Positions 52,329 through 59,357 of a stretch of 64,000 bases of DNA are shown one piece after another. Both the position numbers and the translations under genes were made by a program. This DNA comes from Kordia sp. SMS9 (GTDB lineage Bacteria; Bacteroidota; Bacteroidia; Flavobacteriales; Flavobacteriaceae). Under the pieces are notes generated by a model, which worked only from the letters and a program-made list of their open reading frames with translations, had not been told where the DNA came from and ran no database searches. Location of the stretch: assembly GCF_003352465.1 (NCBI RefSeq), contig NZ_CP031153.1:3868001-3932000 (forward strand), written 5' to 3'. Position 1 is the stretch's first letter; each line of letters begins with the position of its first letter.

Positions 52329-53993
52329 CTATTTTCTGAGCTTTTTTAAATATTGAGACGGATAAATGCCTGTGTGCGACTTAAAAGCTTTTGAAAAAGT
52401 TTCCTGTCTCTTAAATCCAAATTCTTCAGCAATTGCCTTAATCGTGTATGATTGTAAGGTTTTGTCATTCTTCAATCGAACCAACGCCGTATCAATTCTC
52501 AATTCAGTAATATAACTTGTAAACGACTTCTTTTTGTACGTGTTAATTACCTTTGATAAATACGAAGTATTGGTTCTTAATTTTTCTGCCATAAACCCTA
52601 AACTACATTCCAACAGTAAATAGTATTCCTTTTTCTCAAAATCAGCAATCCTTCGTAAAATGGCAGTTGCTTTTTCATCGGTTACTTTTTCTTTTTTAGG
52701 AATTGTTTTTGGAGCTTCTTCTTCTTTTTCAAGTTTGGCTACTTTTTGTAATACACCTTCAAACTTATTCTTTAGAATTTTTTCTCTTCTTTTATAATAC
52801 ACAACACTTCCTATCAATAATACAAACAATACAATGGCAGCAAAAAATATTCTTTTTTTATTGATAGTTTGTGCTGCTAGATCGTCTTTAATTTCATCAA
52901 TTTCATTTCTAACAGACACAATATCAATCAGTTTGTGAGTTTCATTGTTTATTTTTAAATCTGCAGCGCTTTCCTTTTTTTCTAATGCGGCATATTGTTG
53001 AAAATGAAATAAGTTTTTCTCCGAGTTCCCTGTTTTGTTATACAAAAGTGCTAAAAACTCGTGCAATTCTTTTTCATTCACATCTACAGTATCAGATGTA
53101 TTTACAATCTGCAAAGTTTGCTCTAAATATTGTATGGCTTGTGAATAGTTTTCTAATTTATACGCACTTTTCCCAAGGTAAAACAGTGAAGTAAGATACA
53201 GGGCTCTTTTTTTATCCTTTTCGGTGGCATCTCGAATTTGTTTGGCAATCGCAATACAATTATCATATTGATTTCTTTGATAATAAATAATGGCTTTGTT
53301 CATTAATAATGGATTGCGCAACCATTCTGTGGAATTATCACAGCAATCTTGGAGTCCTTCGTCATTAAATACCGCTGCTTCTTCTGTGTTTTTCGTCCAT
53401 AAATACGCATCGGCAATATTCATAAGCGCAATAAGTTTGTATACTTTTTTACTAGTACTGTTGTTTGATGCGTCTAATCGTTTTAAAACTCGCTTATACA
53501 TTTGAATGGCTTCCTCAAAATCTTTGTGTACTTTTTTGATGAAAGCTATATTGCATAATACATAAATTTCATAGTCAGGATTTGCAATTGCTTCTGAATA
53601 GGTTAGTGCTTTTAAGTAAGCTTTCAGTGCTTTAGAATTGTCTCCCAATTCAGAATGAATATCTCCTTTTAAAGAAAAGCATTTTTGCAGCAATTCAATA
53701 TCTTTAGTGGTAGCACTGTATGAAATAGCAGACTCAATATTTTGTAACGCTTCCATATTTTTGTCCAATTTGCACAAACTATTCGCAACGTAGTAAAAAG
53801 CACGTGTTAACTGTTGTGCATCATCATTGATCATTGCTGCATTTTTAGCTTGAAGAGCGAACTTTAAGGCAAACGAATTCTTTTTATAAATATGTTGTGA
53901 ATACAATTTTTCAGCTTTCTCAAATGCCTTATTGCTTTGCGCTTGACTGTTATTGATAAAAAGACAACATAAGATTACTAGTAATTGCTTCAT
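52329..53993 (-). CDS. TPR sensor with membrane helix and AraC-type DNA-binding end
   Basis: A 554-residue protein. Signal-like N terminus (MKQLLVILCCLFINNSQAQ), about seven TPR units outside (GDIHSELGDNSKALKAYLKA, IQMYKRVLKRLDAS), one membrane helix (RIFFAAIVLFVLLIGSVVYY), a short coiled coil, then an AraC/XylS helix-turn-helix at the C terminus (YTIKAIAEEFGFKRQETFSK, KSHTGIYPSQYLKKLRK). It is a one-protein signal relay across the membrane of a kind common in Flavobacteriaceae. ATG 53993 is preferred over TTG 54017. Targets are unknown. Confidence 0.9.
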   Translation of the reverse strand: MKQLLVILCCLFINNSQAQSNKAFEKAEKLYSQHIYKKNSFALKFALQAKNAAMINDDAQQLTRAFYYVANSLCKLDKNMEALQNIESAISYSATTKDIELLQKCFSLKGDIHSELGDNSKALKAYLKALTYSEAIANPDYEIYVLCNIAFIKKVHKDFEEAIQMYKRVLKRLDASNNSTSKKVYKLIALMNIADAYLWTKNTEEAAVFNDEGLQDCCDNSTEWLRNPLLMNKAIIYYQRNQYDNCIAIAKQIRDATEKDKKRALYLTSLFYLGKSAYKLENYSQAIQYLEQTLQIVNTSDTVDVNEKELHEFLALLYNKTGNSEKNLFHFQQYAALEKKESAADLKINNETHKLIDIVSVRNEIDEIKDDLAAQTINKKRIFFAAIVLFVLLIGSVVYYKRREKILKNKFEGVLQKVAKLEKEEEAPKTIPKKEKVTDEKATAILRRIADFEKKEYYLLLECSLGFMAEKLRTNTSYLSKVINTYKKKSFTSYITELRIDTALVRLKNDKTLQSYTIKAIAEEFGFKRQETFSKAFKSHTGIYPSQYLKKLRK

Positions 53994-54162
53994 TGAAAGC
54001 TTATTTTTAGAGAACAAATTGAATATTTACGAAAAAAATCTCGTACTATTAAAATATGTTTCAATATACAATAGTAGTTTTCAAAGATTGTTCCATATTT
54101 TTATAATTTGTAACAAAAAGAGAAAATAGGCTACCAATTTTAGTAAATTCAACACAAACCCT

Positions 54163-54633
54163 ATGGAAACCACGTATACAAACTGGAAAATAGCAACGAT
54201 TCGTACCTTAGAAGATAAAACAGCAATGCTTGATGCTTCTTTGCAGAAAAAAGTGGAAGTTGATTATTTTAAGCGTTTGCTTGAAAAAATGGCAACACAT
54301 GCAGCTTCTCAAGAAGCACTCAGTACATTCCAAACACAAATGGATGCCTATGTTGAAGCAATTCCTTCACAAGCTGATTTCAAAGACAAGGACATCAGAA
54401 GAAATTTTATCAAAAAGAAAGCAAAAATTAAAAATACAGCGGTAACCAAGCATAAATTGGTCAACAAAGGATTTTACATGAGTATATGGATGCCTTTAGG
54501 ATTGGCAATTGGCATGCCTTGGGGCATTGCGTTTGGCAACATTGCATTAGGGTTGCCTTTTGGACTTGCTTTTGGACTTGCCATTGGAAGTTGGCTCGAT
54601 AGCAAAGCGGCAAAAGAAGGTAGAGTGGTGTAG
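54163..54633 (+). CDS. Hypothetical protein with Gly-rich membrane end
   Basis: A 156-residue protein. The first 105 residues are charged and helical (TYTNWKIATIRTLEDKTAML). The last 50 hold one or two helices rich in Gly and small residues with a repeated GLAIGMPWGIAFGN, ALGLPFGLAFGLAIGSW pattern. No family is recognised, though such Gly-rich ends occur in other Bacteroidota hypotheticals. It stands alone, converging with the lpxL-like gene. Confidence 0.65.
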   Translation: METTYTNWKIATIRTLEDKTAMLDASLQKKVEVDYFKRLLEKMATHAASQEALSTFQTQMDAYVEAIPSQADFKDKDIRRNFIKKKAKIKNTAVTKHKLVNKGFYMSIWMPLGLAIGMPWGIAFGNIALGLPFGLAFGLAIGSWLDSKAAKEGRVV

Positions 54634-55533
54634 TTACGACTTCTGAGTCGCAGGCGGCACCTTATCACGGTGTTTCCAACGTTTGTGAACCCAATAATAA
54701 TATTCGGGAACTTCACGTATTTGCTTTTCTAAAGCTCTGTAGAAAAATTCAGTTGGTTCGTGTTTGGCGTAGTTTGAAATTCCTTTTGGCGTCAAATCTT
54801 CAAAAATTCCTTGGTAATGACCGCGTTTTACTTTTTCAATTCTAAAATAAATAAAAGGCATATCGGCTTTACGCGCTAGTATTTCTGGTCCGTCAAAACA
54901 TGGAACGGTAATATTCATAAAATCTGTCCAATAATAATGCGCTAAAGGTTTTGGCGACTGATCGCTTACCATATAATAAATTCCTAAAACACCGTTATCT
55001 TGATCCTTTTTAATCGTTTTAAAAGTTTCTTTCGTCGTAATTAAGGTAGAATCACGTTTCTCGCGAATATCACGCACTAACTTGTCAAAATACTTATTAC
55101 TTAGCTTCTTATAAATTCCATATCCTTTAAAAGAAACGTACTCTTTCATGACGTTCATCCATTCCCAATTTGCATAATGTCCAGAAATTAAAATAATACT
55201 CTGTCCTTTCTTTTCATATTCGTGAATCAGGTCAATATTAGGAAACACAAAACGTTTTCGTAAAGAAGCATCCGAAATTGTCAACGATTTGATCATTTCC
55301 AAAAACATATCACACAAATGACTGTAAAACTTTTTCTCAATTTTCAAACGTTCGGCATCGCTCTTTTCAGGAAAAACCAATGCTAAATTCTCCCGAACTA
55401 CCTTTTTTCTATAACCAATTAGTCGGTACACAATAAAATAGCAAAAGTCAGAAAACAAATAGAGTAGACGAAATGGTAAAATCGAAATTAGCCAGAGAAT
55501 CGGATATATTAAAATGAACGCAATAAGCTGCAT
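54634..55533 (-). CDS. Lipid A biosynthesis acyltransferase, LpxL/HtrB-like
   Basis: A 299-residue inner-membrane protein. One N-terminal helix (AFILIYPILWLISILPFRLL), then RKKVVRENLALVFPEK, and the catalytic H-x4-E motif in ILISGHYANWEWMN. Later ILARKADMPFIYFRIEK and YYYWVHKRWKHR are family motifs. It adds a secondary acyl chain to lipid A. ATG 55533 is chosen; the alternative TTG 55554 lies within the -7 box of the divergent promoter and so could not be translated. Confidence 0.9.
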   Translation of the reverse strand: MQLIAFILIYPILWLISILPFRLLYLFSDFCYFIVYRLIGYRKKVVRENLALVFPEKSDAERLKIEKKFYSHLCDMFLEMIKSLTISDASLRKRFVFPNIDLIHEYEKKGQSIILISGHYANWEWMNVMKEYVSFKGYGIYKKLSNKYFDKLVRDIREKRDSTLITTKETFKTIKKDQDNGVLGIYYMVSDQSPKPLAHYYWTDFMNITVPCFDGPEILARKADMPFIYFRIEKVKRGHYQGIFEDLTPKGISNYAKHEPTEFFYRALEKQIREVPEYYYWVHKRWKHRDKVPPATQKS

Positions 55534-55551
55534 ATTGATACTAAATTTTGA

Positions 55552-55569
55552 CAAATATAGCTATATTTG
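55552..55569. promoter_or_regulatory. Divergent promoter: two back-to-back -7 boxes in a perfect palindrome
   Basis: CAAATATAG and CTATATTTG are perfect 9-bp arms. Each half contains TATATTTG, an exact TAnnTTTG box, one per strand (55562-55569 plus; 55559-55552 minus). For the minus strand, TTTG lies exactly 18 bp upstream of its box, a full consensus promoter. For the plus strand the nearest TTG is 24 bp away. Confidence 0.7.
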
Positions 55570-55590
55570 GCATGTAACAAAGGCTATTTT

Positions 55591-56241
55591 ATGACGAATT
55601 TAGAACCGGTAACTATTGCAATAATTTTGGCAAACGTTTTGCCATCGCTCAAAGGATTTGATGATCAGTATTTTTTAAATAAATATTTGTTCAACATCAG
55701 TGCGATCAATAATGGACAACACTTTCGAATGTTTACATCTGGTTTTTTGCATGGCGACATTACGCATCTGCTATTCAACATGCTAACGTTGTATTTCTTT
55801 GCAGATGTCGTTATTGGTACCATAGGACCGCAATATTTTATCCTTATTTATGTTGCGAGTTTATTATTTGGGAATGCACTTTCCTATTATTTTCATCGAA
55901 ACGAGCCGCATTACAGTGCGTTAGGAGCCAGTGGAGCCGTTTCTGGAATACTTTATGCCGCAATTCTGTTATATCCCGACATGAGTTTGTATATCATGTT
56001 TATTCCAATTCCTGTAAAAGGATACATTGTAGGAATCGGTTATTTATTATTTTCTATTTACGGAATGAAAAAACGCTTGGGAAATATTGGTCACGATGCG
56101 CATTTTGGTGGCGCTGCCGCGGGATTTATCATCACACTCATACTTCGACCGAACATCCTTGTACAAGAAACAGCAATTGTTATTCTCATGGCAATTCCGA
56201 TCATAGCATTATTTATCATGACGAAGTTGGGGAAGATTTAA
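55591..56241 (+). CDS. Rhomboid family intramembrane serine protease
   Basis: A 216-residue protein with six membrane helices. Markers: HLLFNMLTLYFFADV (helix 2, with the H and N of the oxyanion site), LGASGAVSGILYA with catalytic Ser114 (GxSG), and GHDAHFGGAAAGF with catalytic His171. It cleaves other membrane proteins inside the bilayer. ATG 55591 (MTNLEPVTIAI) is preferred over TTG 55567. It shares its promoter region with the divergent lpxL-like gene. Confidence 0.93.
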   Translation: MTNLEPVTIAIILANVLPSLKGFDDQYFLNKYLFNISAINNGQHFRMFTSGFLHGDITHLLFNMLTLYFFADVVIGTIGPQYFILIYVASLLFGNALSYYFHRNEPHYSALGASGAVSGILYAAILLYPDMSLYIMFIPIPVKGYIVGIGYLLFSIYGMKKRLGNIGHDAHFGGAAAGFIITLILRPNILVQETAIVILMAIPIIALFIMTKLGKI

Positions 56242-56341
56242 AAAAAGCTATCTAAAAAATAGAAAACTCATCAAACCAAAACAGCGTTAGTATGAAGGTT
56301 TTACTACTTTTTAAAAGGCCTAATAAATTACATAACCCGTT

Positions 56342-56521
56342 TTAGTCACATGGATAGCATCTGCTAATTTCATTAATTGATCTACAATATCCAGCCATAC
56401 ATGAATTTTCATAACTATCATGTTTTATAGGTTCATCAGCAGCGCCTCCTAAAACTTTATTTTGCAGATTAGAAATGGTGTGTACTTTAAATTCGAACTT
56501 TTTGAAACTCTTTTTTTTCAT
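56342..56521 (-). CDS. Small class I lanthipeptide-type precursor, 59 residues
   Basis: ATG 56521 to TAA 56342. The leader is MKKKSFKKFEFKVHTISNLQ with the F-x-F-K-V-x-x-IS element of Bacteroidota class I lanthipeptides, then NKVLGG, a clear Gly-Gly cleavage site (residues 25-26). The 33-residue core AADEPIKHDSYENSCMAGYC, then RSINEISRCYPCD, has four Cys and three or four Ser available for dehydration. An A-rich stretch precedes the start. No modifying enzyme is nearby. It is easy to miss because of its length. Confidence 0.75.
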   Translation of the reverse strand: MKKKSFKKFEFKVHTISNLQNKVLGGAADEPIKHDSYENSCMAGYCRSINEISRCYPCD

Positions 56522-56638
56522 AATTACATATTTTGGTAAAAATTAATAATACCTAAAGATAGACAAATCATTTGTAGGAATGCTGCATGAAGAAAGGAAA
56601 CAAAAAATCAAATCAGCTTCTTATTTTTTAAAATGTAT

Positions 56639-56671
56639 TTTATACCAATTAAACTATAAAATTGGTATAAA
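56639..56671. repeat. Interspersed palindrome, TTATACCAATT family
   Basis: TTTATACCAATT and AATTGGTATAAA are 12-bp perfect arms with a 9-base centre. It is a relative of the palindrome at 4143-4174. Confidence 0.8.
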
Positions 56672-56755
56672 AACAAGCTTCCAAAACGTTTGAAAAAATA
56701 AAAAAGTCCACACTTTCGTGTAGACTTTTCGAGTGAATGTGGGGAGAGCAGGATT
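56670..56755 (-). repeat. 86-bp direct repeat, copy 1 (tRNA-Tyr 3' end plus terminator)
   Basis: This stretch matches 57008-57093 at 84 of 86 positions. It contains a terminator hairpin (56697-56729) and the last 16 bases of tRNA-Tyr (GGGGAGAGCAGGATT on the plus strand, 56740-56755), with no tRNA body beyond. Confidence 0.93.
56697..56729 (-). terminator. Terminator, duplicated copy
   Basis: Same hairpin as the tRNA-Tyr terminator: AAGTCCACAC and GTGTAGACTT on the plus strand, T-run on the minus side. Confidence 0.8.
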
Positions 56756-56769
56756 ATTTCATGATCTTT

Positions 56770-56841
56770 TTACGCCACTGCTGCAAATAAGAAACCAACA
56801 GCTATCGCTGTAGCATTTTTTTGTTTTACTTCAAAACTCAA
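56770..56841 (-). other. Possible 23-residue hydrophobic peptide
   Basis: A TTG-started frame reads MSFEVKQKNATAIAVGFLFA then AVA and stops. It lies between two terminators. A related decayed frame is at 56939-57004. There is no clear ribosome site, so coding is doubtful. Confidence 0.25.
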
Positions 56842-56873
56842 ACGTTGTTGTTTAGTTTTTTCATAAAACAAAA

Positions 56874-56897
56874 AAACCACGTCAGTTGACGTGGTTT
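56874..56897 (-). terminator. Terminator-like hairpin
   Basis: AAACCACGTCA and TGACGTGGTTT are perfect 11-bp arms. On the minus strand a run of seven T follows, and a 17-base tRNA-Tyr 3' fragment (56908-56924) precedes it. Confidence 0.8.
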
Positions 56898-56907
56898 CTT
56901 GCTTGAT

Positions 56908-56924
56908 GTGGGGAGAGCAGGATT
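56908..56924 (-). repeat. tRNA-Tyr 3'-end fragment
   Basis: GTGGGGAGAGCAGGATT, identical to 56739-56755 and to the true tRNA 3' end at 57077-57093, without the rest of the tRNA. Confidence 0.9.
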
Positions 56925-56938
56925 GCATATCCAACTTC

Positions 56939-57004
56939 CTACTTCGTGAAAATGAAAAGTAACGCTGCTATTGCAGCTACACCTTTTTATTTTTTCCAAC
57001 TCAT
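56939..57004 (-). other. Possible decayed hydrophobic peptide frame
   Basis: ATG 57004 reads MSWKK, stop, KGVAAIAALLFIFTK, stop. After the inner stop it resembles the KNATAIAVGFLFAAVA end of the frame at 56770-56841. This suggests both came from one duplicated unit, or is coincidence. Confidence 0.2.
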
Positions 57005-57007
57005 TTT

Positions 57008-57077
57008 AAAACAAGCTTCCAAAACGTTTGAAAAAATAAAAAAGTCCACACTTTCGTGTAGACTTTTCGAGTTAAAG

Positions 57078-57093
<16 letters not shown>
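57008..57093 (-). repeat. 86-bp direct repeat, copy 2
   Basis: This copy holds the live tRNA-Tyr 3' end (57078-57093) and its terminator. Its partner is 56670-56755. Confidence 0.93.
57035..57067 (-). terminator. Intrinsic terminator of tRNA-Tyr
   Basis: On the minus strand AAGTCTACACGAAAGTGTGG then ACTTTTTT: a 10-bp stem with one mismatch, a GAAA loop and a T-run, about 10 bp after the tRNA. Confidence 0.9.
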
Positions 57094-57159
<66 letters not shown>

Positions 57160-57464
57160 AACGATTTTTGCATTATTGCGGTGCAAATATACTATTGTTT
57201 TTGAACCGTGCAAATAAAAAATATACGTTTTTTTAGTTTCAAAAATAACTCCCTGAAAATCAGTTTTTATAAATTCAGAATTCAAGTTTATTCTTTTACA
57301 AAACCCAAAAATATGCGCGGTTGGAATTCCTGCAAAAGCAGTAATAATGAATTGCGAATGTTAAAATGTAAAACTAAAATATAAAATGTAAAGTATTTTT
57401 GCTAAATGCTAAATGCTAAATGCTAAATGCTAAATGCTAAATGCTAAATGCTAAATGCTAAATG
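57160..57464. other. Intergenic region ending in a heptamer array
   Basis: About 240 bp with no gene, followed by the (GCTAAAT)n array at 57401-57466. A TlpA-like gene ends at the array. Confidence 0.6.
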
Positions 57465-57466
57465 CT
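57401..57466. repeat. Heptanucleotide tandem repeat (GCTAAAT)n
   Basis: Nine exact 7-bp units plus three bases. The array runs to the stop codon of the TlpA-like gene, as the 46991 array runs to the stop of ggt. Confidence 0.97.
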
Positions 57467-58622
57467 ACTTCCCAAGCAATTCTTTTACTTTCGCTTCTAA
57501 GGTAGCACCGCGTAAATTTTTGGCAACAATTTCTCCTTTCTCATTCAAAATAAAAGTTGCCGGAATAGTACGAATATTATACGTACGTGCAATAGCATCT
57601 CTTGGCCCATCTAAATTAGAAACTTGATGCCAAGGCAATCCGTCTGTTTTAATAGCATTTAGCCAAGCTTCTCTTGGATACTGCTGATTTGGAGTTCCAT
57701 CCAATGAAACACCAATAATTTCCAAACCATCTTTGTGGTATTTATTATAGGTTTTTACCAAATTTGGATTCTCTTTACGACAAGGTCCGCACCAAGCTGC
57801 CCAAAAGTCAATAATGGTTACTTTTCCCTTAATATCATTCAAAGAAATCATTTCTCCTTCAGGATTTGGCGCTGTGAAATTTTTAGCAACCGAACCCACA
57901 GCAGAACGTAAAGTTTTATTAGTTTTTTCAATTAAATCCTGTGCAACACGTGTTTTCTTCAAATCTTCAGGAAGTTGATCAATAAACAGTTTTGCTTTTT
58001 GCGCGTTGGTCAATTTGTTTTGCAACATACGACTCACTAACACAATGGATATGTAAGAATTTGGATGGTCTTTTACAAACTGTTCTTGATACTTAACAAC
58101 TTCTTTGTCTAAAGCAGCTACTTTTTGTCGAAACACACTAATATTAGCTGCATCTTTTGAAGTTACAGCTTCTTGATAACGCGCTCTTGCTTTCTTCATT
58201 TTCTCACTCATTGCTTTTGAATCTTCAAGAAAACGCGTGTAATCTTCATTATGTTTTCCGCCAGAAATCTTAGCAATAGGCAAACCATCCTTTTCGGCTT
58301 CAATAGTAACGTTGGCATTCTCCAAGAGTACATTAATGTTTCCTGAAGCACCATTTATATAAATAAAACCTTGTTGTGGATACGCAACTTTTCCAGTAAA
58401 AATAAATTTCCCATTCTGAACAATAGCGGTATCTTTTGGCTGTGGAACACCTTTTTCGTTCGGGGTTTTCAAAAATGCGCGAACACCATCAGGAACTCCA
58501 TGGATTGTAGTTTCAATTGCATATCCATCACCACTGTTTTGAGATTGGTCTCCACAAGACACAAACAGTAACATACCAATAATACACGTCATTACAAATA
58601 CTTTCTTCACGTTTAGATACAT
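57465..58622 (-). CDS. TlpA-like thioredoxin-fold lipoprotein with DUF4369
   Basis: A 385-residue protein with a lipoprotein signal (MTCIIGMLLFVSCGDQSQNS). An N-terminal DUF4369 beta domain (residues 32-135) and a helical linker lead to a thioredoxin domain (about 245-385) with the active site FWAAWCGPCRKENP (CGPC, near 275) and the cis-Pro TIPATFIL. It is expected to reduce or exchange disulfides in the periplasm. ATG 58622 is used. Its stop is formed at the edge of the heptamer array. Confidence 0.92.
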   Translation of the reverse strand: MYLNVKKVFVMTCIIGMLLFVSCGDQSQNSGDGYAIETTIHGVPDGVRAFLKTPNEKGVPQPKDTAIVQNGKFIFTGKVAYPQQGFIYINGASGNINVLLENANVTIEAEKDGLPIAKISGGKHNEDYTRFLEDSKAMSEKMKKARARYQEAVTSKDAANISVFRQKVAALDKEVVKYQEQFVKDHPNSYISIVLVSRMLQNKLTNAQKAKLFIDQLPEDLKKTRVAQDLIEKTNKTLRSAVGSVAKNFTAPNPEGEMISLNDIKGKVTIIDFWAAWCGPCRKENPNLVKTYNKYHKDGLEIIGVSLDGTPNQQYPREAWLNAIKTDGLPWHQVSNLDGPRDAIARTYNIRTIPATFILNEKGEIVAKNLRGATLEAKVKELLGK

Positions 58623-58653
58623 TTTTGTATAATTATTTTAAAAGTTAAACGCG

Positions 58654-58661
58654 CAAATTTA
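58654..58661 (-). promoter_or_regulatory. Candidate -7 box of the TlpA-like gene
   Basis: On the minus strand TAAATTTG (TAnnTTTG), 31 bp upstream of the ATG. No clear -33 element. Confidence 0.35.
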
Positions 58662-58691
58662 ACCAAATGAGAAGAATTACCCTAAAAAAAA

Positions 58692-59165
58692 TCAGAATTG
58701 ATACCGCACGCCCAACGCCAAGTCAAAATCGAGGTCGTCATTAAAACCATTATCAAAACCAATTTCAGGTCGTACATCCAACGAAAGCTGTAATGGAAAG
58801 TCAAAACTATACTCAATACCAACATCACCCGCAATAAACGCATAAAAGCCATCATTGGTTAAATTTCGGTTGCTATTCCAACTTCCAATTCCGCCACCAG
58901 CGCCCGCATACCAATTAAATCCGCCATCAATATTCCAAACCCATTGGTACACTCCTGTAATTTTATATGCATCAAAATCGTCGTTATCTTTCCAACCCAA
59001 ATCTAACTCTAGTCGGTTATTGTTCCACAAAGCTCTTTGGTATGAAATCTCGGTTCCAAAACCATTATTGCCGCCAATTCGGAGTCCAATCGCGTTTTCA
59101 GCAATCTGTTGTGCCGAAGCAGAAATTCCTAAAAATAAAATACCTAAAATCACCAGTTTTTTCAT
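58692..59165 (-). CDS. Small outer-membrane beta-barrel protein
   Basis: A 157-residue protein. ATG 59165 is chosen because it gives a signal peptide (MKKLVILGILFLGISASAQQ). Alternating strands with W, Y and F and Gly-rich turns (NNRLELDLGWKDNDDFDAYK, AGAGGGIGSWNSNR) and a final ALGVRYQF, ending in Phe, are typical of OmpW/OmpX-like barrels. Function unknown. Confidence 0.8.
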   Translation of the reverse strand: MKKLVILGILFLGISASAQQIAENAIGLRIGGNNGFGTEISYQRALWNNNRLELDLGWKDNDDFDAYKITGVYQWVWNIDGGFNWYAGAGGGIGSWNSNRNLTNDGFYAFIAGDVGIEYSFDFPLQLSLDVRPEIGFDNGFNDDLDFDLALGVRYQF

Positions 59166-59357
59166 GTCTTTATCATTTATGTTCTTAATTTTGTGTAATG
59201 GAATAAACAACAACTATACCATTGGCAATACATAGTTTTTGGGGATTAATTTCACATGTTAATATCTTATTGTGATACGTAGCTTGTTTGTTATTTATAA
59301 CTAAAAAAATAAGTTTATATTGCTGAAAAAATTGCCACAGACACTCAAAACGGTGAC

